Shown here piece by piece: positions 44,053-51,791 of a stretch of DNA of 64,000 bases. The translations under genes and the position numbers were made by a program. How positions within the stretch are numbered: position 1 is the first letter of the stretch; each line of letters begins with the position of its first letter. Origin of the DNA: Vulcanimicrobiota bacterium (GTDB taxonomy: Bacteria; Vulcanimicrobiota; Vulcanimicrobiia; Vulcanimicrobiales; Vulcanimicrobiaceae); NCBI GenBank assembly GCA_027307235.1, contig DAHUXH010000008.1, positions 91,224 to 155,223 of the forward strand, in the 5' to 3' direction. Below the pieces are notes generated by a model. That model was given only the letters and a program-made list of their open reading frames with translations, did not search any database and had not been told where the DNA came from.

Positions 44053-44394
44053 GTGCTCACCGTGACCTTTCGAACGGACAGCCGCAATCGGCTGTCCGCT
44101 TTTTTTGCCGACGGCCATGCCGAGTTCTCCGATCACGGCAGCGACGTCGTCTGCGCCGGGGTCTCGGCTATCCTTCAAGCCGCCGTGCTCGGCCTGACCG
44201 AGCACGCCCACCTCGCCCTCGCTGCGACGATGGCGAGCGGGCAGCTCGCGGTCGAAATTCCGCCCGAGGCTCGAAACCGCGAGGACGTTTGTGCGATAGT
44301 TGATACCGCACGGCTTTCCATCGAGCAGATTGCTCGCCAATACCCCGATCACGTCAGGGTGACGCGATCGACGACCAGAAAGGACCAGGCATGA
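44053..44394 (+). CDS. prp: Ribosomal-processing cysteine protease Prp
   Basis: 113 residues. GHAEFSDHGSDVVCAGVSAIL matches the Prp/YsxB active site, with His in GHA and the catalytic Cys in VCAxxSA. In Firmicutes and relatives Prp removes an N-terminal extension from bL27. It begins at GTG 44053, and its first 18 codons contain a perfect terminator hairpin. The expected downstream rpmA (L27) is absent: the next gene is a small membrane protein overlapping by four bases (ATGA). Confidence 0.9.
   Translation: MLTVTFRTDSRNRLSAFFADGHAEFSDHGSDVVCAGVSAILQAAVLGLTEHAHLALAATMASGQLAVEIPPEARNREDVCAIVDTARLSIEQIARQYPDHVRVTRSTTRKDQA
44075..44106 (+). terminator. Intrinsic terminator inside the 5' coding region of prp
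   Basis: CGGACAGCCG, loop CAAT, CGGCTGTCCG, then C and seven T: a 10-bp perfect stem with a textbook U tract. It lies 39 bases after the rplU stop but within prp codons 8-18. Confidence 0.92.
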
Positions 44395-44660
44395 ACGACA
44401 CGCGCAACGCCAACAGTAACGGCAACGGCTACCAGGGCCAGTTCGCTCCAAACGCCGACGCCAGCTACGAAAACGCCTCAGGCGACGGCAGCGAGGCCGG
44501 AAAGGCGCTCCTCGTCGGCGTGCTTGGCGGCCTGCTCTCCGCGGCAGGGTACCTGGTCTACCGCCGCCTGCCCGACGAGCAGAAAGAACGCCTGCACGGT
44601 CAGGTCAAGAACATCGTCCAGCAGCGCATCGGCGAGATTCGCCAGAATTTCAACATTTAG
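44391..44660 (+). CDS. Small single-span membrane protein
   Basis: 89 residues. An Asn/Gly-rich hydrophilic N-terminus (NDTRNANSNGNGYQG) precedes one hydrophobic segment near 40-60 (ALLVGVLGGLLSAAGYLVYRRLP) and a basic/helical tail with RLHGQVKNIVQQRIGEI. This general layout resembles YtxH-like stress proteins, but identity is unproven. Its ATG overlaps the prp stop, and its end overlaps the convergent Tat gene by four bases. It occupies the position where rpmA would be expected. Confidence 0.7.
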   Translation: MNDTRNANSNGNGYQGQFAPNADASYENASGDGSEAGKALLVGVLGGLLSAAGYLVYRRLPDEQKERLHGQVKNIVQQRIGEIRQNFNI

Positions 44661-44884
44661 GGGCGCGGCGGCGTTCCGGTGGGGTCGACCGGCCGGGGCG
44701 GGGGCGTCTCCGCAAGGTCCTTGACCTCGGCCGCCCGTTCCATCTCGGCGACGAAGGCAGAGGACGTCTGCTGGACCTCGCGCGTGAACCGGCCGAACTG
44801 CCGCATCATCGTAGGCAAGCGCTCGGGTCCGAACAGCAGCAGAGCGAGGACGCCGATCACAACCATATCCGGGATTGAAAACAT
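44657..44884 (-). CDS. Twin-arginine translocase TatA/TatB-like protein
   Basis: 75 residues. A short membrane helix near the N-terminus, FSIPDMVVIGVLALLLFGPERLPTMMRQFGR, ends in the FGPxxLP hinge, followed by an amphipathic helix and a proline-rich tail. That is the Sec-independent TatA/B/E architecture; the length and hinge fit TatA/E or a short TatB. tatC is not in the window. It acts in the cytoplasmic membrane for export of folded proteins. Confidence 0.88.
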   Translation of the reverse strand: MFSIPDMVVIGVLALLLFGPERLPTMMRQFGRFTREVQQTSSAFVAEMERAAEVKDLAETPPPRPVDPTGTPPRP

Positions 44885-44942
44885 CGCGCGCGACGCTTCG
44901 GCAGGGCTCCCTCCATGACCCGTGCAAGCAGTCGGCCCACCC

Positions 44943-45419
44943 GTGAAGATTGTTTATACGCGGGGCAACCGTACGGAAACGCTCGCTTCCCTTGCGACGC
45001 TCCGGAAAATCTTGAACCGCTTTGTCGCACATCGCGTGTTCTACGAGGTCTCCAGCCGCAGCAAACGCGGTCATGAATTCTTTTCCTCGAAAAACGTCTT
45101 CACCGTCGGTGCGATCGAGATCACCAGCCGGGACTACTTGACCATCCTCATCTTCGATGCGCACCATCCGGCGCACTCGATCGAGATTCTCAACCCGCAG
45201 GTCATGCGCATCTACGACGAGATGCCCGGACGCGGCTTCGCGGTCTCGTTCATCAGCGAACTTGACGGCGGCAATGTCGAATCGCGCTGCTATCTGCGCG
45301 ACGAGGGCGAGGATGAATTCCATCCTCAAGAACGCACCGAACTCGAAAAGATCACGCTTCCCGAATTGTTCGACTATTTGGAAGAGATCACGACGGCGGA
45401 CCCCACACCCAGCTTATAA
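44943..45419 (+). CDS. Conserved-looking soluble protein of unknown function
   Basis: 158 residues from GTG 44943 (GTG 44922 is possible). No signal peptide or membrane segment. It alternates strands and helices: VKIVYTRGNRTETLASLATLRKILNRF, HEFFSSKNVFTVGAIEITSRDYLTILIFDAHH, DELPGRG-like turn at EMPGRGFAVSF, and an acidic C-terminus TLPELFDYLEEIT. I do not recognise the family. It is divergent from the Tat gene and convergent with the TPR gene. Confidence 0.68.
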   Translation: MKIVYTRGNRTETLASLATLRKILNRFVAHRVFYEVSSRSKRGHEFFSSKNVFTVGAIEITSRDYLTILIFDAHHPAHSIEILNPQVMRIYDEMPGRGFAVSFISELDGGNVESRCYLRDEGEDEFHPQERTELEKITLPELFDYLEEITTADPTPSL

Positions 45420-45420
45420 C

Positions 45421-45903
45421 TCACGCGCGTTTGGAGAGGCCTAAGAACCCGCCTTCCAGTCGACGCGCCGTGCGCAGCGCGCGAACGGACTCGTCGAATC
45501 GGCCGGCGCGCTTGAGCGCCGCGCTCAAGTTGATGTGCGCGAGCGCATAGCGGTCGTCGGTGGCGATCGCAGCTTCGTACATTGCAATTGCGTCGTCGAT
45601 GTGATCGTCCTCGAAGAGCAGGTTGCCGATGTTGGCGAGCGCCGGCGCGAATCGCGCATCGGCGTCGAGCGCGGACTGAAACGCGTGCAGCGCATCGTCG
45701 CGCCGGTGCATCGCGACGAGCGCGACGCCACGCTTGTTCTCCAGCGTCGCACGCTCGCGCGGCGCCGTCGCCGCGTGCGCGAGTTGCGCGAGACGCCGCT
45801 CGGCCTCGGCGAATTGACCGTGCGCGATCTGGGCGAGAGCGGTCTCGTACGGCGTCCGGGGGCGCCGCCGGAAAAGAGCGAGTCTTCGAAAAAACGCGAA
45901 CAC
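45421..45903 (-). CDS. Tetratricopeptide repeat protein
   Basis: About 160 residues from GTG 45903. At least three TPR units are visible: ALAQIAHGQFAEAERRLAQLA, RGVALVAMHRRDDALHAFQSALDADARFAPALANIGNLLFEDDHIDDAIAMYEAAIATDDRYALAHINLSAALKRAGRFDESVRAL. A short hydrophobic/arginine-rich N-terminus precedes them. Probably a protein-interaction scaffold. It starts only 9 bases from the divergent trmD ATG, so the regulatory sequences of the two genes must lie inside each other's coding regions. Confidence 0.75.
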   Translation of the reverse strand: MFAFFRRLALFRRRPRTPYETALAQIAHGQFAEAERRLAQLAHAATAPRERATLENKRGVALVAMHRRDDALHAFQSALDADARFAPALANIGNLLFEDDHIDDAIAMYEAAIATDDRYALAHINLSAALKRAGRFDESVRALRTARRLEGGFLGLSKRA

Positions 45904-45912
45904 GACCGTCAG

Positions 45913-46584
45913 ATGTTCACGATCGACGTCCTCACGCTCTTCCCTGAAGTCTTCGCTCCGTTTGTCGGTCTCTCGATCGTGGGGCGCGCGGTCGAGGCCG
46001 GAATCGTGGACGTGCGTTACCACCACCTGCTCGACGCCGTTGCGGGCACCGAGCGCGCCGACGACCGGCCCTACGGCGGGGGCGCGGGTCTGGTCATGCG
46101 CATCGAGCCGGTCGCGCAGACCATCGACACCATTCTCGCAACCGCGCCGGCCGGCGAACGGCGCGCCATCGTCGTGCCCAACCCCGCCGGAGCGACCTTC
46201 CACCAGGCCGACGCGCGGCGCTATGCCGGCCTCGATCGCCTGATCGTCGTCTGCGGCCACTACGAAGGAATTGACGACCGCTTGCGGGCGCTCTACCCGA
46301 TTGAGGAAGTCTCGCTCGGCGACTTCGTCCTCACCGGCGGCGAGATTCCGGCGCTCGCGATCATGGACGCCACCGCTCGTCTGCTCGACGGCGCAATCGC
46401 GCCCGAGTCGGCCGCGGCCGAGTCCTTCGGAGAGGACGGCTCGATCGACTACCCGGCCTACACCCGGCCGCCGGTCTTTCGCGGTATCGCGGTGCCCGAG
46501 GTGCTGCTCTCCGGCGACCACGCGAAGATCGCCGCCTGGCGCCGCGAACAGTCGCGAGCCCGAACCGCCGCCCGCAAGTCATAG
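45913..46584 (+). CDS. trmD: tRNA (guanine-N1)-methyltransferase
   Basis: Methylates G37 of tRNAs reading CNN codons. 223 residues from ATG 45913: FTIDVLTLFPEVFAPF, DDRPYGGGAGLVMRIEP, LIVVCGHYEGIDDRL (SAM knot), SLGDFVLTGGEIPALAIMDATARLLDGAI and YTRPPVFRGIAVPEVLLSGDHAKIAAWR. All are TrmD landmarks. trmD-rplS-lepB-rbgA-rnhB-yraN order is classical; here a toxin-antitoxin pair has been inserted on the opposite strand between trmD and rplS. Confidence 0.97.
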   Translation: MFTIDVLTLFPEVFAPFVGLSIVGRAVEAGIVDVRYHHLLDAVAGTERADDRPYGGGAGLVMRIEPVAQTIDTILATAPAGERRAIVVPNPAGATFHQADARRYAGLDRLIVVCGHYEGIDDRLRALYPIEEVSLGDFVLTGGEIPALAIMDATARLLDGAIAPESAAAESFGEDGSIDYPAYTRPPVFRGIAVPEVLLSGDHAKIAAWRREQSRARTAARKS

Positions 46585-47034
46585 ATCGTGATGTTTTTCA
46601 TCCCGCTTTCTCTTCTTTGTGCGCAGCGCGCTCGCGCTCGGCATCCACGCGAGACCTTCAGCCCGCGCCGCCGCGCTCAGTGTCTTGTCAATTGACGCAA
46701 GTTCAACTCCGCGTTCCAGCGCCAAGGCCAGATACGCCGCGTCGTATCCCGTGAGTCGGTGTTTGCGGCTCACATCGGCAACGATGAGCGGCGATGGGAA
46801 CTCGGCCTGCAACTCTAGGCGATTAAGTACGTAGTCGATCGCGCGGCTTGCTTCAAGCCGTGATATCTGACCGCGTCGCTCTCGAACGATCAAGACATGC
46901 ACGATCTCCGTGGGAAAATTGCCCGGCACGACTGCTCCGCCGGACCCCACAACTTCAGCAAGGGCCGCCTCCGCGTACAGATTTTCCGGCTCGAGGATCC
47001 AGGCCAGCGCAGAGGACGCATCCACGGCGATCAC
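46579..47034 (-). CDS. vapC: PIN-domain toxin (VapC family)
   Basis: 151 residues. The PIN acidic residues are placed in MIAVDASSALAWILEPE (D5), FPTEIVHVLIV, LTGYDAAYLALAL and GVELASIDKTLSAAA. Such toxins cleave tRNA or rRNA. It is coupled to the antitoxin gene by a 4-base overlap and its 3' end overlaps trmD by six bases. A basic tail TKKRKRDEKHH extends past the domain. The insertion between trmD and rplS suggests horizontal gain. Confidence 0.92.
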   Translation of the reverse strand: MIAVDASSALAWILEPENLYAEAALAEVVGSGGAVVPGNFPTEIVHVLIVRERRGQISRLEASRAIDYVLNRLELQAEFPSPLIVADVSRKHRLTGYDAAYLALALERGVELASIDKTLSAAARAEGLAWMPSASALRTKKRKRDEKHHDL

Positions 47035-47291
47035 TCCAGCCGACGCCCTTCATTCAGCATCTCGCGCACCTCATCTGCTGAAGCCGATCCATGTTGAGCG
47101 GCGATCCCGCGTGCGAGTCGCCGCAGTCCTTCCGCCGCATTCAGGAGGTCCTCGCGACTCGTGCGTGCCGGCCGAATCTCGACAACCGGCTGGCCCTTCT
47201 TGGTGACGAGATAGGAGCCGCCCGTGCTAGCCACATCCTCGACGACCGCTGAAAACTTTGTCTTCGCTTCGAATATTCCAAGTGTTTTCAC
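47031..47291 (-). CDS. Phd/YefM-type antitoxin
   Basis: 86 residues from GTG 47291. The N-terminal DNA-binding domain is KTLGIFEAKTKFSAVVEDVASTGGSYLVTKKGQPVVEIRPA, typical of Phd/YefM. The C-terminal helix LRRLARGIAAQHGSASADEVREMLNEGR would bind the VapC toxin. An inverted repeat immediately upstream (47295-47312) is the expected autoregulatory operator. Confidence 0.92.
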   Translation of the reverse strand: MKTLGIFEAKTKFSAVVEDVASTGGSYLVTKKGQPVVEIRPARTSREDLLNAAEGLRRLARGIAAQHGSASADEVREMLNEGRRLE

Positions 47292-47294
47292 TCC

Positions 47295-47312
47295 ACTAGT
47301 TTACCGGCTAGT
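47295..47312 (-). promoter_or_regulatory. Operator of the Phd/VapC pair
   Basis: ACTAG, eight bases, CTAGT: a perfect inverted repeat ending 4 bases before the antitoxin GTG. A TAAACT possible -10 overlaps it on the minus strand, so bound antitoxin would block transcription. Confidence 0.65.
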
Positions 47313-47426
47313 CAAATGAAATGCAAATCCGGGGCCAGATGGCATCGGCGTTTGCCTTGGCGAAGCGGCGAACTCCATGAAACAGGCCCTTGCCTCACAC
47401 CCCTACACGCCTCTCGGCCTGAGCCG

Positions 47427-47456
47427 TTGCGCCTGTTGCGCTGGGCATGGTACTAT
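47427..47456 (+). promoter_or_regulatory. Candidate promoter for rplS
   Basis: TTGCGC, 18 bases, TACTAT (47451-47456). Predicted start near 47463, giving a leader of about 65 bases. Confidence 0.5.
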
Positions 47457-47471
47457 CCGGGGGTTGTCACC

Positions 47472-47501
47472 GAGTCGCCGAGCGGCTCGCTTTGAATTTT
47501 T
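47472..47501 (+). terminator. Attenuator-like hairpin in the rplS leader
   Basis: GAGTCGC, CGA, GCGGCTC forms a 7-bp stem (one G-U) followed by GCTTTGAATTTTT. It could act as a leader terminator or a protein-binding site controlling L19. Confidence 0.45.
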
Positions 47502-47527
47502 GCGGATCACCCACAGAGAGCACTGCC

Positions 47528-47878
47528 ATGAACGTCATCGATGTCCTCAATCGCGAACAGCTCAAGAGCAACGTCCCCGAATTCCGCTCGGGGGATACGG
47601 TGAAGGTGTACTCCAAAGTCGTCGAGGGCGACAAGGAACGCGTGCAGATGTTCGAGGGAATCGTCACCGTTCGCAAGGGCGGCGGCGGCAAGGAAGCGAT
47701 CACGGTGCGGCGCGTCGCCCACGGTGTCGGCGTCGAAAAGACGTTCTTGATCCACAGCCCGCGCGTTGAAAAGATCGAAGTGAGCAAGCGCGGCATCGTG
47801 CGTCGCAGCCGCCTGTATTACCTGACCGAGAAGATCGGTAAGGCCGCGCGCGTCCGCGAAAAGAAGGTCGCCCGCTAG
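47528..47878 (+). CDS. rplS: Large ribosomal subunit protein bL19
   Basis: 116 residues from ATG 47528. FRSGDTVKVYSKVVEGDKERVQMFEGIVTVRKGGGGKEAITVRRVAHGVGVEKTFLIHSPRVEKIEVSKRGIVRRSRLYYL covers the whole L19 signature, and KIGKAARVREKK is the conserved C-terminus. AGAGAG precedes the start. Downstream are three signal peptidase genes, the first only 23 bases away. Confidence 0.98.
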   Translation: MNVIDVLNREQLKSNVPEFRSGDTVKVYSKVVEGDKERVQMFEGIVTVRKGGGGKEAITVRRVAHGVGVEKTFLIHSPRVEKIEVSKRGIVRRSRLYYLTEKIGKAARVREKKVAR

Positions 47879-47901
47879 GAGCCTGTCGGAGTATCGCTCT
47901 G

Positions 47902-48639
47902 ATGCCGTTGCGCCTCCTCGGGTTGCTCGGCGCATTGGCGATCGTCCGTCTCTTCGTCACCCGCACAAAAGCGACGGCCGATGCGCCGGTCGCGTCGCGC
48001 GTGCACCCGCTGCGCGAGTATGTCGACGCGTTCATCGCCGCCGGGTTGCTAGCGCTCTTTCTGATCACGTTCGTGATTCGCACCTACTACATACCATCGC
48101 CGTCGATGGCGCCGACGCTGCGTGTGCGCGACGTCTTGCTCGTCGACGAGTTCGCCTATCGCCTGCATGCGCCCCAGGATGGTGACGTCGCCGTCTTCAC
48201 GCCCCCGATCCAGTCGGCCGGGAACGACGCCTTCATCAAGCGCGTGATCGGCGTCCCCGGCGATCGTATTCGCATCCACGACGGCGTCGTGTATCGCAAC
48301 GGAATGGCGCTGGTCGAACCCTATGCCGCCGCCGCCCCGGACTACGAACTCCAAATCAAGGACTACTCGATCTACGTTGACGGCGCACCGCTCGACCCGC
48401 TCCAGGCAAATATCCCGCCCAAAGCCCTCTGGCAAGCGCCGGACCGCATTCCGCAGGGTTTCTACTTCATGCTGGGCGACAACCGTGATGTCTCCGACGA
48501 CTCTCACGTCTGGGGATTCGCCCAGCTCACGGGGAACTTCGTCGCCGGACCGCTCGTACATAGCACGGCGAAGGCACACTTCGTCGGCCGCGCATTCCTC
48601 GTGTTCTGGCCGTTTCGGCGGCTGCACATACTCGATTAG
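47902..48639 (+). CDS. lepB: Signal peptidase I, first copy
   Basis: 245 residues. A hydrophobic N-terminus and a second membrane segment (VDAFIAAGLLALFLITFVIRTYYI) precede the catalytic serine in PSPSMAPTL (S68) and the lysine in FIKRVIGVPGD (K113). LGDNRDVSDDSHVWGF is the C-terminal signature. It removes signal peptides on the outer face of the membrane. First of three tandem lepB genes, 12 bases before the second. An insertion of about 40 residues between IGVPGD and the LGDNRD box is shared with the second copy. Confidence 0.95.
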   Translation: MPLRLLGLLGALAIVRLFVTRTKATADAPVASRVHPLREYVDAFIAAGLLALFLITFVIRTYYIPSPSMAPTLRVRDVLLVDEFAYRLHAPQDGDVAVFTPPIQSAGNDAFIKRVIGVPGDRIRIHDGVVYRNGMALVEPYAAAAPDYELQIKDYSIYVDGAPLDPLQANIPPKALWQAPDRIPQGFYFMLGDNRDVSDDSHVWGFAQLTGNFVAGPLVHSTAKAHFVGRAFLVFWPFRRLHILD

Positions 48640-48651
48640 CATAAGGAAACG

Positions 48652-49389
48652 ATGACTCCGCAACTCTTACTGACCTTCGTTGCCGTCTTCGCCGTCGCGA
48701 GAATCGCGCTCGTCGTGCAGCGCGTCGCTGCCGGCGGCACGCGCACTCGCAGCCTCACTGTCGCGCGCGAATGGCTCGACACGTTCATCTTCGCCGGATT
48801 GGGCGCGTGGCTGTTGATCACGTTCGTCGGCCGGACGTACTACATTCCGTCAGGCTCGATGATCCCGACGCTCGAAGTGCATGACGTGCTGCTGGTCGAC
48901 AAGGTGGAGTTTCGTTTTCGTCAACCGCGCTACGGCGACATCGTCGTATTTCCGCCGCCGATTCCGTCACCGGATGACTTCATCAAGCGCGTGATCGGCG
49001 TCCCCGGCGACACGCTGCGGATCAAGAACGGCATCGTCTACCGGAACGGCGTCGCGCTCGCGGAAGACTACATCAATCAGAAGCCGCAGTATGACATGGA
49101 GATTCGCGACTACGGCATTTGGGTGAACGACGGATTCGGATGGCACAAAGTCGATCCGGCCGACGGAAACATTCCGCCCAAGAGCATGTGGACGGCGCCC
49201 AACCGCATACCGGCGAACTGCTACTTCATGATGGGCGACAACCGCAATGACTCGGTCGATTCTCACATGTGGGGTTTCGCGCAGGACACCGGCACATTCG
49301 CGACCGGACCGCTCGCCGGAAAGCCCGCATGGTTCACCGGGCGCGCCTTCACGATCTTCTGGCCGATCAGCCACGCGCACTTGCTGTAA
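48652..49389 (+). CDS. lepB: Signal peptidase I, second copy
   Basis: 245 residues and closely similar in layout to the first copy: LDTFIFAGLGAWLLITFVGRTYYIPSGSMIPTL with Ser69, FIKRVIGVPGDTLRI with Lys112, MMGDNRNDSVDSHMWGF. The same long insertion before the last box (DYGIWVNDGFGWHKV) is present. Likely a tandem duplication of the preceding gene; the classical PSGSM motif is better preserved here. Probably co-transcribed with rplS and the first copy. Confidence 0.95.
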   Translation: MTPQLLLTFVAVFAVARIALVVQRVAAGGTRTRSLTVAREWLDTFIFAGLGAWLLITFVGRTYYIPSGSMIPTLEVHDVLLVDKVEFRFRQPRYGDIVVFPPPIPSPDDFIKRVIGVPGDTLRIKNGIVYRNGVALAEDYINQKPQYDMEIRDYGIWVNDGFGWHKVDPADGNIPPKSMWTAPNRIPANCYFMMGDNRNDSVDSHMWGFAQDTGTFATGPLAGKPAWFTGRAFTIFWPISHAHLL

Positions 49390-49443
49390 TTCCGAAGGCT
49401 CGTCCTTAGGATAGCGGCGCGCGCTCGTCGAACGGAAGCGCTC

Positions 49444-49953
49444 GTGCCTCGGATCTCGTCGTTGCGATCGGTCGCGAGTCTCGCGCTGCAGGTCACCGTC
49501 CTGCTGGCGCTGGTTGCCGCGTTCTTCTTCCGCGCACCGCAAGTCTCAGGTCTCTCGATGTCGCCGCAGATAGCGCCGGGAGAATTCGTGCTCATCGACA
49601 CGCTGACGTATCGCTTTCGCGCGCCTCAGCGCGGCGACATCATCGCCTTTCGCCATGACGGCGACGAACCCGAGACGTTCATCAAGCGGGTTATCGGACT
49701 GGGCGGTGATCGCGTGCGCATCGAGCGCGGTACCGTCTTCGTCAACGGCGCGCGTCTCGATGAATCGTACGTGCGCTATCCCGACACGCGCACGTTCGCG
49801 GAAATCACCGTTCCGGCGGGCGATCTGTACGTGCTCGGCGACAATCGCGCGCAGAGCGACGACTCGCGCTTCTTCGGCACCATCGACCGCAACCGCGTCA
49901 TCGGGCGCGCCGTCGCGGCGGTCTGGCCGCTCGACCGTTTCGGCACGTTGTGA
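49444..49953 (+). CDS. lepB: Signal peptidase I, third copy (short form)
   Basis: 169 residues from GTG 49444. It has a single N-terminal membrane segment, FRAPQVSGLSMSPQI with the serine (S38), TFIKRVIGLGGDRVRI with the lysine (K81) and VLGDNRAQSDDSRFFGTI. It lacks the insertion found in the other two and resembles Bacillus SipS-type enzymes. The stop overlaps the rbgA start (GTGA). A TAGGAT hexamer at about 49408 could be an internal promoter. Confidence 0.93.
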   Translation: MPRISSLRSVASLALQVTVLLALVAAFFFRAPQVSGLSMSPQIAPGEFVLIDTLTYRFRAPQRGDIIAFRHDGDEPETFIKRVIGLGGDRVRIERGTVFVNGARLDESYVRYPDTRTFAEITVPAGDLYVLGDNRAQSDDSRFFGTIDRNRVIGRAVAAVWPLDRFGTL

Positions 49954-50762
49954 ACGCCGACTTCGAACGGGTCGTCCAATGGTATCCCGGACACATGGCG
50001 CGCGCCATGCGCCGGATCGGCGAGCGCATGGCGCTCATCGACGTGGTGATCGAAGCTGTCGACGGCCGCGCTCCGCGCAGCGACAGCAATCCGATGCTGG
50101 ACGCCGTCGCCGGAACGCGCAGACGGCTGCTGGTGCTCACACGCGAGGATTTGGCCGATCCGCACGCCACCAAAGCCTGGCTAGAACATTTTGCTCGCGC
50201 CGGCCGCCGCGCGATCGCGGTTGAGGGCAGAAACGCGCAATCGGTCTCGCGCGTCGCGCGCGAACTGGCGGCGCTGTGCGCCGAAGTCGGAGGCGTTGCG
50301 CGCGCGATGGTGGTCGGCGTCCCGAATTCGGGAAAGTCGTCGATCATCAACGCGCTGCTCAAGCGCAAAGCCGCCAAGACGGCCGACAAAGCCGGTGTCA
50401 CTCGCTCGCTTCAGTGGTTCCGGGTCGCACCCAACCTGGAATTGATGGACACCCCCGGCATTCTGGTGCCGAAGATCGCCTCGCGTGCGGCGCAGTGGAA
50501 GCTCGCCATGATCGGAGCCGTCCCCCGCGAACGTTACGACCCCGAAGAGATTGCCGTCGTGTTCCATCATTGGCTGCTCGAACGATACCCGCGTGCGAAG
50601 GTCCCCTCCCTCGACGAGTTCGCTCGTGCCCGCGGCTTCGCGCGGCGCGGCGGGGAAGCCGACCTCCACAACGCGGCGCAGTCGTACATCGCGGCCTTCA
50701 ACGACGGCGTGTTCGGACGCATTTCCCTAGAACGCCCCGATGACGAAGAACCAGCAGCGTAA
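49950..50762 (+). CDS. rbgA: Ribosome biogenesis GTPase (RbgA/YlqF)
   Basis: Circularly permuted GTPase needed for late 50S assembly. 270 residues: VQWYPGHMARAMRRIGERM at the start, LTREDLAD (G4-like), VVGVPNSGKSSIINALLKRKAAKTADKAGVT (G1 and switch) and LMDTPGILVPK (G3). The order G4-G1-G3 is diagnostic. Operon position after lepB and before rnhB is the classical one. Confidence 0.96.
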   Translation: MNADFERVVQWYPGHMARAMRRIGERMALIDVVIEAVDGRAPRSDSNPMLDAVAGTRRRLLVLTREDLADPHATKAWLEHFARAGRRAIAVEGRNAQSVSRVARELAALCAEVGGVARAMVVGVPNSGKSSIINALLKRKAAKTADKAGVTRSLQWFRVAPNLELMDTPGILVPKIASRAAQWKLAMIGAVPRERYDPEEIAVVFHHWLLERYPRAKVPSLDEFARARGFARRGGEADLHNAAQSYIAAFNDGVFGRISLERPDDEEPAA

Positions 50763-51444
50763 CGCGCGGGCGCGCGAGCGCCGCCGTCTGCACAAGCTGC
50801 ACAGCTTCGAGCGCGCGGCCTGGGAGCGCGGTCTGCTGCTGGTCGGCGGCGTCGACGAGGTCGGTCGTGGTCCGCTCGCCGGCCCCGTGGTGGCCGCCTG
50901 CGTGGTCTTGCGCGAGCCGCTCTCGCTCGACCGCCTCAACGATTCCAAGGTGCTGACCGCCGAGGTCCGCGAGCGGTTGGCCGAGGCCATCGTGCAGGGC
51001 TGCGTGGCGTATGCCGTCGGGGAAGCCAGCGTCGAAGAGATCGACCGCCTGAACATCTATCGCGCATCGATGCTCGCGATGGTCCGCGCCATCGAACGCT
51101 TGCAGGTGGCGCCCAACCATCTCCTCATCGACGCCTTGCGCCTGCGCGATATCGAGATTTCGCAGGAGCCGGTCATCAAGGGGGATGCGCGCTGCGCGTC
51201 GATCGCGGCAGCGTCGATCGTGGCGAAGGTTCACCGGGACCGCCTGATGGTCAAACTCGACCAGATCGACACACGGTACGGCTTCGCCGAGCATAAAGGC
51301 TACTCGACGCGCCGCCACATCGAGGCGCTGGAGACCTTCGGGCCCTCTCCCTACCATCGCCGCAGCTTCCTGCGCGTCGCGCGGCAACTCGCCCTCAGCC
51401 TGAACAACGACGACATGCCCCCCGCACTCGATGCCCCGCCCTAG
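50740..51444 (+). CDS. rnhB: Ribonuclease HII
   Basis: Removes ribonucleotides from DNA and RNA primers. 234 residues with [22 protein letters not shown] (catalytic D and E), [37 protein letters not shown] and [18 protein letters not shown]. The first 25 or so residues are basic and extra to the domain; the ATG at 50740 overlaps rbgA by 23 bases, and a shorter start cannot be excluded. Confidence 0.97.
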   Translation: MTKNQQRNARARERRRLHKLHSFERAAWERGLLLVGGVDEVGRGPLAGPVVAACVVLREPLSLDRLNDSKVLTAEVRERLAEAIVQGCVAYAVGEASVEEIDRLNIYRASMLAMVRAIERLQVAPNHLLIDALRLRDIEISQEPVIKGDARCASIAAASIVAKVHRDRLMVKLDQIDTRYGFAEHKGYSTRRHIEALETFGPSPYHRRSFLRVARQLALSLNNDDMPPALDAPP

Positions 51445-51775
51445 CACGGGCGAGTTCGGCCGGGAGGGCGAGGACCGCGCCGCGGCTTATCTGGCCGCGC
51501 GCGGCTACCGGGTCGTCGCGCGCAACGTGCGGGTGCCGGGCGGCGAGATTGACCTGGTCTGCCTCGATGGAGGCGTCCTGGTCTTCGTCGAAGTCAAGGC
51601 ACGCCGGAGCGGCCGGTACGGGTCCGCACTCGCTGCGGTCGACGCCAAGAAGCGGGCAGCCCTACGCAGGCACGCGGCAGATTTCGCCCAAATCGTCGCT
51701 CCGGACGCACGCGTTCGCTTTGACGTGGTTGCGCTCGACGGAGAACGCATGCTCTTGCATCGGAACGCCTTTTAG
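51431..51775 (+). CDS. yraN: YraN/UPF0102 endonuclease-like protein
   Basis: 114 residues. [74 protein letters not shown] is the full UPF0102 signature with the D..ExK PD-(D/E)XK-like core. The function is unproven, possibly Holliday-junction-like. It overlaps the rnhB end by 14 bases, and rnhB-yraN is a common pair. Confidence 0.95.
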   Translation: MPRPSTGEFGREGEDRAAAYLAARGYRVVARNVRVPGGEIDLVCLDGGVLVFVEVKARRSGRYGSALAAVDAKKRAALRRHAADFAQIVAPDARVRFDVVALDGERMLLHRNAF

Positions 51776-51791
51776 TGGGTAGGGGTTTCTA

